Of a stretch of 12,278 nt of DNA, positions 7,340 through 12,278 are shown piece after piece. The first letter of the stretch is position 1. The number at the start of each line of letters is the position of its first letter. Below the pieces are notes generated by a model. The model ran no database searches, was not told the origin of the DNA, and saw nothing but the letters and a program-made list of their open reading frames with translations. A program made the position numbers and the translations under genes. Source of the stretch: JBFJVZ01 sp041623895 (GTDB taxonomy: Bacteria > Planctomycetota > Planctomycetia > Pirellulales > Pirellulaceae); assembly GCA_041623895.1 (NCBI GenBank), contig JBFJVZ010000226.1:1-12278 (forward strand), in the 5' to 3' direction.

Positions 7340-9583
7340 ATGCCCACGCTTGCAGAATCTCTGATCAGCAGCTCTTCGCGATCGCTGACGGTGCGCAAGC
7401 GTCCCGACCTGACGGCAAGCCGGATCTTTTATCAGGGAACCGGATATTGGGTCGTTAAGGAACCCGTTGGTTTGCAGTATTTTCGTTTTCACGACGAGGA
7501 GTACTTTATTCTCAACATGCTGGACGGGCACGTCAGTTTGCAGCAAATCAAGGACGGCTTTGAACAGCGATTCGCGCCGCAAAAGATTACCTTCGGCGAC
7601 TTGCAGCAGTTCATCGGCATGCTGCACCGCAGCGGTTTGGTGATCAGCAACTCACCCGGTCAGGGCAAAGCGCTCCGCAAACGGGGACGCAGCAAGAAGA
7701 ACAAAGAGTTACTGGGCAAGGCCAGCAATCTGTTTGCCATCCGATTTCGCGGCGTCGACCCGGAGCGTGTGTTGACCTGGATGCTGCCCTGGTTCGGTTG
7801 GCTGTTCAGCATTCCGATGCTGATCATCGCGATCTGCTTGTTGGTTTCCTCGTCGCTGCTGCTGGCCAGCCAATATGAAACCGTCTATTCCCGACTGCCG
7901 ACGTTTCAGCAGTTTTTCGCGGCTGACCGCTGGCTGATCTTGGCTCTGACGATGGCGATCGTCAAAGTCCTGCACGAATTCGGGCACGGACTGAGCTGTA
8001 AGAAATTTGGCGGCGAATGCCACGAGATCGGCTTCATGCTGCTGGTGTTCACACCCTGTTTGTACTGCAACGTCTCCGACTCCTGGATGTTGCCCAACAA
8101 ATGGAAACGAGTCTGGATCGGCGCGGCCGGGATTTATGTGGAGATGATCCTGGCTTCACTGGCCGCGTACGTTTGGTGGTTCAGCGAATCGGGGACGACG
8201 ATCAATGATTTGTGTTTGAACATGATGTTCTTAAACGTGGTCAGCACGATCCTGATCAACGGTAATCCCTTGCTGCGATTTGACGGCTACTACATCTTGA
8301 TGGACTTTTTGGAAATCCCGAACCTTCGTCAAAAAAGCACAGAAGTGCTGAAGCGTTGGTTCCAGGAAACTTGTCTCGGTTTGGAGCTTCAAGAGGATCC
8401 GTTTTTGCCCACACGCGGAAAACTGATGTTTGGGCTGTTCACCATTGCCAGCGTGATTTATCGCTGGGTGGTGGTGTTTTCGATCTGCTGGTTCTTGATC
8501 AAAGTGCTCGAGCCTTACGGCTTGCAAGTCATCGGGCGGATGGTCGCCGTTGTCGGTTTCTTTGGTTTGGTCGCCCAACCAATCATTCAAACGTGGAAAT
8601 TCTGCCGCACTCCTGGGAGGCTCGCAAAAGTGAAACGCGTTCCCGCACTCATCAGCCTTGGCGTCGTCGCCGTCGTGATCGCAGCGGTCTGTTACATACC
8701 GCTGCCGCATCACATTGACGCCGCCTTCGAGATTCGTCCCAGCAAAGCGGGACGCGTCTACGCCGGCACGCCGGGTCAGATCGAACACACGGTCCAGCCC
8801 GGAACGATTGTCAAGGCAGGCGACGTGATCGCCAAACTGAAAAACCCTGACTTGGAAATCCGCCTGGTCGACTACCAGGGTGAAGAACAGATTGCCAAGG
8901 TCCAACTACAAAACCTTGCCAAACGCAGCCGCAACGACCGTTCCCTGTCAGCCCAACTGGAAACCCAAGTCGAAATGCTGGAATCGATTCAAGCGTTGAA
9001 GGCAAAAACACAAGACGAAATCAATCGTTTGACCGTCCGTGCCAATCGCGACGGTATCGTGTTGCCGCCCCCGGAACGGAAGCCGCAAGACGACCAGGAT
9101 GACCGCTTGCCCAGCTGGTCCGGCTCGCCGCTGGAAGAGCGGAACCGCGGTGCGCTGTTGACAGCAGAGGACCTGATCTGCGAAATCGGCAGCGCCGATG
9201 AATTCGAGGCGGTCCTGGTGATCGATCAAGGAGACGTACAACTGGTGCGTGAAGAACAAGAAGTCGATTTGAAATTGGATTCACGGCGAATCGAGACCTT
9301 CCATGGCAAGATCGCAGAAAAGAGTCAACAGCCGCTCGACGCCACGTCCACCTCCCTCTCGCTTTCCAGTCAAACCGGGGGCGACCTGCAAACTGAAATC
9401 GATCCCACCACCGGAATGGTAAAACCGCGGAACGTAACCTACCAAGCGCGCGTCCCATTGAAGCCGATGGATTTGCCGCTCAGACCCGGTCACCGTGGCT
9501 CCGCCAAAGTCCATGTCGATCCCATGTCGCTGGGCAGTCGGCTCTGGCGGTTCGTGGCAAAAACTTTCAACTTCGAGCTTTGA
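7340..9583 (+). CDS. PqqD-like domain + M50 membrane metalloprotease + HlyD adaptor fusion
   Basis: This encodes 747 residues in three parts. (1) Residues about 20-105 resemble the PqqD/RiPP-recognition winged-helix fold (YWVVKEPVGLQYFRFHDEEYFILNMLDG, then helices and a LHRSGLV segment). (2) A polytopic M50 (site-2-protease-like) core, about 145-455, has HEFGH (H212, E213, H216) and NPLLRFDGYY (309-318), whose D315 is the expected third zinc ligand; all key residues are intact. Hydrophobic segments fall near 152-177, 200-216, 260-281, 290-308, 365-388, 398-415 and 434-453. (3) A periplasmic HlyD-like part follows: lipoyl-type GRVYAGTPGQ...VQPGTIVKAGDVIAKL (471-500), coiled coil about 505-565, RLTVRANRDGIVLPP, then beta-barrel up to a C-terminal SRLWRFVAKTF helix. 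M50 proteins with PqqD-like domains are known near peptide export systems (YydH-type). Cleavage of a leader or peptide coupled to export is therefore plausible, but the substrate is unknown. It is third in the adaptor set. Confidence 0.9.
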   Translation: MPTLAESLISSSSRSLTVRKRPDLTASRIFYQGTGYWVVKEPVGLQYFRFHDEEYFILNMLDGHVSLQQIKDGFEQRFAPQKITFGDLQQFIGMLHRSGLVISNSPGQGKALRKRGRSKKNKELLGKASNLFAIRFRGVDPERVLTWMLPWFGWLFSIPMLIIAICLLVSSSLLLASQYETVYSRLPTFQQFFAADRWLILALTMAIVKVLHEFGHGLSCKKFGGECHEIGFMLLVFTPCLYCNVSDSWMLPNKWKRVWIGAAGIYVEMILASLAAYVWWFSESGTTINDLCLNMMFLNVVSTILINGNPLLRFDGYYILMDFLEIPNLRQKSTEVLKRWFQETCLGLELQEDPFLPTRGKLMFGLFTIASVIYRWVVVFSICWFLIKVLEPYGLQVIGRMVAVVGFFGLVAQPIIQTWKFCRTPGRLAKVKRVPALISLGVVAVVIAAVCYIPLPHHIDAAFEIRPSKAGRVYAGTPGQIEHTVQPGTIVKAGDVIAKLKNPDLEIRLVDYQGEEQIAKVQLQNLAKRSRNDRSLSAQLETQVEMLESIQALKAKTQDEINRLTVRANRDGIVLPPPERKPQDDQDDRLPSWSGSPLEERNRGALLTAEDLICEIGSADEFEAVLVIDQGDVQLVREEQEVDLKLDSRRIETFHGKIAEKSQQPLDATSTSLSLSSQTGGDLQTEIDPTTGMVKPRNVTYQARVPLKPMDLPLRPGHRGSAKVHVDPMSLGSRLWRFVAKTFNFEL

Positions 9584-9865
9584 TGCGGAAATCTCCCATC
9601 CCGCGCCATTTCACCCGGCAGTCACGTTCAATCGACCAATTGAGAAGGTTCAAGTCACGATTCACATTGCAGCAATAGGCTCAATTGTTACGATAAGCTT
9701 TTGATCCCTGTATTTCCCGCAAGGAGTATTTCATCGAAACACCTAACCGCGGCTCGAACTTCGAGACCGGAAATCATAAGTCGTTACCTGGCGTCCGATC
9801 GTCCCATACGGTTAGTCGCTTCCCACCAATCCTTTTTTGAAAATCCCTTTCGGAGAATGAAACCC
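9584..9865 (+). promoter_or_regulatory. Intergenic leader before the DUF3467 gene, with a long-spaced dyad
   Basis: This 282-base gap follows the M50 gene. It contains CAATTGAG at 9637-9644 and its complement CTCAATTG at 9680-9687, separated by 35 bases. A very weak promoter-like pair (TTGCAG, then TACGAT after about 16 bases) lies near the right arm. A purine-rich AAGGAG near 9721 has no sensible start codon after it. No T-tract terminator is visible after 9583, so read-through from the adaptor operon is possible. No gene is supported here. Confidence 0.3.
9852..9856 (+). promoter_or_regulatory. Shine-Dalgarno site for the DUF3467 gene
   Basis: GGAGA lies nine bases before ATG 9866. It abuts the alternative ATG at 9857 with no spacing, so it supports 9866 as the start. 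Confidence 0.55.
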
Positions 9866-10279
9866 ATGGCAGACAAGAGCCCTGAAGCAAAAAAGCCCGC
9901 CGCAGCAGCGCCTGCTGAACCGGCGCAAACCCAAGCCCAGCAGCCCGTGCAAGTCCAAGTCAACGATGAAAACTGCATGGCGACCTACGCAAACTTTTGC
10001 CGCGTCACGGGGTCGCCCGAAGAGTTGATCATTGACTTCGGCCTGAATCCGCAACCGATCGGCGTGCCGAAGGACCCGATTCAAGTCAAGCAGCGGATCA
10101 TCGTCAACTTCTTCACGGCCAAGCGTCTGCTGGCAGCTCTGCAAATGTCGGTTGCTCGCCACGAATCGGTGTTCGGCGTTCTAGAAACCGACATCAACAA
10201 GCGTGTTCGACCAGGCCTGACTCAAGCTCCGCCGCAACAAGCAGCTCCCGCAGCAGCTCCGGCAGCCGCCAAGAAGTAA
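9866..10279 (+). CDS. DUF3467-family protein with Ala/Pro/Gln-rich tails
   Basis: This encodes 137 residues. A low-complexity N-terminus (residues 1-30, Ala/Pro/Gln/Lys) leads into a compact core of about 31-112: ATYANFCRVTGSPEELIIDFGLNPQ, then VKQRIIVNFFTAKRLLAALQMSVARHESVFG. This is the pattern of the DUF3467 family (a 'YAN..rv..sp.e..lDFg' strand region followed by an 'r.v.....AkrLl.aL...i..yE..fG' helix). The C-terminus is again Ala/Pro/Gln-rich and ends AAAKK. There is no signal peptide or membrane segment, so it should be cytoplasmic. The function of DUF3467 is not established. The start was taken at 9866 because of the Shine-Dalgarno site; the longer reading from TTG 9701 adds 55 residues of non-conserved composition. 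A strong terminator follows 30 bases after the stop, so this gene ends a transcript. Confidence 0.85.
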   Translation: MADKSPEAKKPAAAAPAEPAQTQAQQPVQVQVNDENCMATYANFCRVTGSPEELIIDFGLNPQPIGVPKDPIQVKQRIIVNFFTAKRLLAALQMSVARHESVFGVLETDINKRVRPGLTQAPPQQAAPAAAPAAAKK

Positions 10280-10308
10280 CCCGGTGGAGTCGACTTGCGA
10301 TATCATGT

Positions 10309-10341
10309 ACCACGTCATCCTGATCGGTGACGTGGTTTTTT
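10309..10341 (+). terminator. Intrinsic (rho-independent) terminator after the DUF3467 gene
   Basis: ACCACGTCA (10309-10317) pairs perfectly with TGACGTGGT (10328-10336) across a 10-base loop, followed by a run of six T (10336-10341). This is a textbook intrinsic terminator and separates the DUF3467 transcript from what follows. Confidence 0.85.
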
Positions 10342-10374
10342 GTTGACCTCACTTTTTTTCGCAAGGGATGGCCG

Positions 10375-10720
10375 ATGTTTCAGCGACGATCGATGATCGC
10401 GCTACTCGCCTCTTGGGCGTGTCAATCGCGTTGATGGCACTTCACTGCAAACAAGTGAACTGGAAAAACTGCAAGCCGATGCACGGAAACAGGCAATCGG
10501 TTCCGCGAAAGCAGAGCCGTTGGCTGGCGAGCTGGGTGCAGAACTATCGGGCGTGCAATCGATTCAAGATACAACGCAAGATCCAAGCCTGGATGCCGGC
10601 ACAACTGGTATGGGTCACGTCTTCGGCCAGGCGGAACCGCGGCCGTTGGCCGTTGGAGAAATCCTGGTCACCGCCAACGTCACAGTCGTCTTCCAATTGT
10701 CCGAAACCGACTTCCCGTAA
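10375..10720 (+). pseudogene. Broken SIMPL (DUF541/YggE-like) gene, internally deleted and frameshifted
   Basis: AAGGGA (10363-10368) sits six bases before ATG 10375, which opens a signal-peptide-like start, MFQRRSMIALLASWACQS, that stops at TGA 10432. In the +2 frame, open from 10397, the sequence continues as NRVDGTSLQTSELEKLQADA...KAEPLAGELGAELSGVQSI and ends with LAVGEILVTANVTVVFQLSE, stop TAA 10718-10720. This second part matches the C-terminal half of SIMPL-domain proteins: a helix with Ala/Lys/Glu leading to 'KA..LA..lG..l..v..i', then the final 'i..G...v.a.V.V.f.L' strand. SIMPL proteins are normally about 230-250 residues and exported; here roughly 100 or more residues of the N-terminal half are missing and the frames disagree. 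The simplest reading is an internal deletion with frameshift. The longer ORF beginning at ATG 10368 lies in a third frame and looks like a shadow. An assembly error is possible but would not restore the missing length. Confidence 0.6.
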
Positions 10721-10808
10721 ATTGCCAGAAACTTAATATCGAAATCCTTGCGGATTCTGCTAACGTGTTATCGCTCTCACCATCTCGCCACGATCAGTCG
10801 CCCCACTC

Positions 10809-11396
10809 ATGCTGAAATACCCACTCGAGCTTCGATTCAGACTCTTAACCTTCGGCCAACGCATTACCGCCACCGACGCCGAGGGCAGGATGCTGATGTT
10901 CATCAAGCAAAAGATGTTCAAACTGAAGGAAAAGGTCGAAATCTATGACGACGATAAGCAAAGCAATCTGATCTTTCGTATCGAAGCAGATCGCATGATC
11001 GACTGGTCGGCCAACTATCACTTCAGTGATGCGGCCGGCAACGATTGGGGCGCCGTCCGCCGCAAGGGCATGAAATCGCTGTGGTCGGCCCACTACGACG
11101 TGATCCAGGAAGGCGAAATCGACATGACGATTCAGGAAGAAAGCCCCATGAAGAAGATCTTTGAGAGCATCTTGGGCGAGATTCCGATCATCGGCATCGC
11201 GGCGATCTACCTGTTGAACCCCAGCTACATCGTGGCCCGCCCCGACGGCACCCCGCTGTTGAAGCTGACCAAGAAGCCCGCTTTCTGGGAAGGCAAATTC
11301 ACCCTGGAAAAGCTGAACGAAGTACCCGAAGACGACGAACTTCGTTCGCTGATGGCGCTGCTGATGCTGGTGCTGCTGGAACGCCGGCGCGGTTAG
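10809..11396 (+). CDS. LURP-one-related / YxjI-like (phospholipid-scramblase-like fold) protein
   Basis: This encodes 195 residues. The sequence MLKYPLELRFRLLTFGQRITATDAEG, then MLMFIKQKMFKLKEKVEIYDDD and LIFRIEADRMIDWSANYHFSDAAGNDWGAVRR, shows the alternating strand pattern of the LOR/YxjI family, a Tubby- and scramblase-like beta-barrel around a central helix. The hydrophobic helix IPIIGIAAIYLLNPSYIVARP (about 125-145) and the closing LRSLMALLMLVLLERRR (about 178-194) fit the hydrophobic core and C-terminal helix. Length is close to the family norm. The biochemical role of bacterial members is not settled; membrane or lipid association is suggested by fold only. There is no signal peptide. 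It lies 88 bases after the SIMPL pseudogene and 23 bases before the FGE-like gene, so it probably shares a transcript with the latter. Confidence 0.8.
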   Translation: MLKYPLELRFRLLTFGQRITATDAEGRMLMFIKQKMFKLKEKVEIYDDDKQSNLIFRIEADRMIDWSANYHFSDAAGNDWGAVRRKGMKSLWSAHYDVIQEGEIDMTIQEESPMKKIFESILGEIPIIGIAAIYLLNPSYIVARPDGTPLLKLTKKPAFWEGKFTLEKLNEVPEDDELRSLMALLMLVLLERRRG

Positions 11397-11419
11397 CAGC
11401 CCGGCCTAATGGGTGCTTA

Positions 11420-12278
11420 ATGATTGATCAACGACGACTCCTTTGCCTGGCCGTTACGGTGCTGACGCTCTGCTGCTGCCCCGTACAAGAACCGCCCGCA
11501 CAACATCCGTCGGCATACACCGCCGACTCGCGGTTGATCTCAACGGTACCGGAGTCGGGTCACTTTGTGCTGACCCAACGCGGGTACATGGTTCCCTACA
11601 CCGATCGGATTCCCGGCACCGACGTTACTTTTGAAATGGTGCCCGTTCCGGGTGTAGCGGCAAGAGGGCAGATGCAACCGTTTTGGATTGGCAAGTACGA
11701 AGTCACGTTGGCCGAATATGCCCAGTTCATGAAGCTTGACGGGGTGTTCCGGACCCTGGTCGCGAGAAAGGAACGTCTTGTCAGCGAGGAAAACCTGATC
11801 GATTCCGTGACCGCAGCGACGGACCTCTATATACCTCAAGAGCGATTCGCTTATGCCAACAGTCCCAACGCGCCGGCTGCATCGATGACCCGTTATGGCG
11901 CCCGGCAATACACCAAATGGTTGAGTTTGATATCGGGTCGCCAGTATCGTTTACCGACCGTCGGCGAATGGACTCAGGCCTGTCGGGCGGGAACCAAGAC
12001 AAGATGGTCGTTCGGTGATGATCCGGCAGTCGCCGACCAGTACTGTGTGTGCCGGGAGACTTCCAGCAAAGAGGGGCCGGAGAATGTCGGCTCGCGGAAG
12101 CCGAATGCTTGGGGCATCCACGACATGCATGGCAATGTAACCGAATGGGTCTTGGACGAAAGAACGCTGCGCGATCATCGAACATTGAATCTGGATCTGG
12201 ATGTGTTCCCCAATCAAGGGCGCGGAATTGCGATACTGAAGGGTGGCAGCTGGTTACAGCCTTTACAGCAGTGTCGCA
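11420..12278 (+). CDS. FGE-sulfatase-domain protein (SUMF1-like), exported, cut by the window end
   Basis: 286 residues are visible and the gene continues past the right edge. It starts with a short basic, hydrophobic, cysteine-rich leader (MIDQRRLLCLAVTVLTLCCC); a lipoprotein is possible, but no strict lipobox is present (L-T-L-C). The FGE-sulfatase fold is shown by FEMVPVPG, PFWIGKYEVTLAEYAQFM, a YGARQYTKWLSLISGRQYRLPTVGEWTQACRAGT block, NAWGIHDMHGNVTEWVLDE and LKGGSW. True formylglycine-generating enzymes carry two cysteines after the GGS motif. By direct alignment to the GGSYMCHRSYC pattern of human SUMF1, the first position is Q280 here and only C285 is kept. It is therefore more likely an FGE-like protein of other function than a sulfatase activator. 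It probably forms a two-gene unit with the LOR gene 23 bases upstream. Confidence 0.88.
   Translation, partial: MIDQRRLLCLAVTVLTLCCCPVQEPPAQHPSAYTADSRLISTVPESGHFVLTQRGYMVPYTDRIPGTDVTFEMVPVPGVAARGQMQPFWIGKYEVTLAEYAQFMKLDGVFRTLVARKERLVSEENLIDSVTAATDLYIPQERFAYANSPNAPAASMTRYGARQYTKWLSLISGRQYRLPTVGEWTQACRAGTKTRWSFGDDPAVADQYCVCRETSSKEGPENVGSRKPNAWGIHDMHGNVTEWVLDERTLRDHRTLNLDLDVFPNQGRGIAILKGGSWLQPLQQCR

Noticed and set aside
8231..8905. 224-residue minus-strand ORF inside the M50 gene
   Set aside because: It lies wholly antisense to a gene with intact catalytic motifs and shows no domain pattern of its own.
9701..9865. Longer start for the DUF3467 gene (TTG 9701)
   Set aside because: The added 55 residues have no family-like pattern and the Shine-Dalgarno site favours 9866.
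10368..10736. 122-residue ORF over the SIMPL remnant
   Set aside because: Its composition (many Trp, Arg, Ser and Lys without pattern) is that of a shadow frame, while the two other frames give a signal peptide and a recognisable SIMPL C-terminus.
1..12278. tRNA, rRNA, insertion sequences, integrase or phage genes
   Set aside because: No cloverleaf-like or rRNA-like segment, transposase motif or terminal inverted repeats were recognised by eye.

Overview
The window looks like chromosomal DNA of a planctomycete, probably close to Rhodopirellula (family Pirellulaceae). The evidence is a PSCyt1/DUF1549 cytochrome with a LamG-like insertion, a Tat-exported beta-propeller protein, fusions of HlyD adaptors with GAF domains and with an M50 protease, a formylglycine-generating-enzyme-like lipoprotein candidate, moderate-to-high GC and mostly weak Shine-Dalgarno sites. 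This is inference from protein content; no rRNA or tRNA gene is present to confirm it.

Left part (1-3899, minus strand). A large planctomycete cytochrome (start 1958) runs off the left edge. Upstream of it, on the same strand, lie a small CxxC-containing hypothetical gene (3899-3495) and, 16 bases after it, a Tat-signal beta-propeller gene (3478-2207). A 318-base divergent region (3900-4217) follows, with an AT-rich perfect palindrome at 4004-4020.

Central part (4218-9583, plus strand). This is the core of the window. Three consecutive genes encode three HlyD-type (membrane fusion/periplasmic adaptor) modules: (1) tandem GAF-like domains, a transmembrane helix and HlyD; (2) a Sec signal peptide and HlyD; (3) a PqqD-like N-terminal domain, an M50 (site-2-protease-like) membrane metalloprotease and HlyD. 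No ABC ATPase, RND pump or TolC-type channel is present. I read the set as one envelope-spanning machine in which cytoplasmic sensing and peptide recognition or cleavage are built into the adaptors. Three tandem palindromes separate genes 2 and 3.

Right part (9584-12278, plus strand). A DUF3467 gene ends at a clear intrinsic terminator. Next comes the wreck of a SIMPL (DUF541/YggE-like) gene, with a signal-peptide start and a C-terminal half in different frames. It is followed by a LURP-one-related/YxjI-like gene and, 23 bases later, an FGE-sulfatase-domain protein cut by the right edge. Their functional link to the adaptor operon is unproven.
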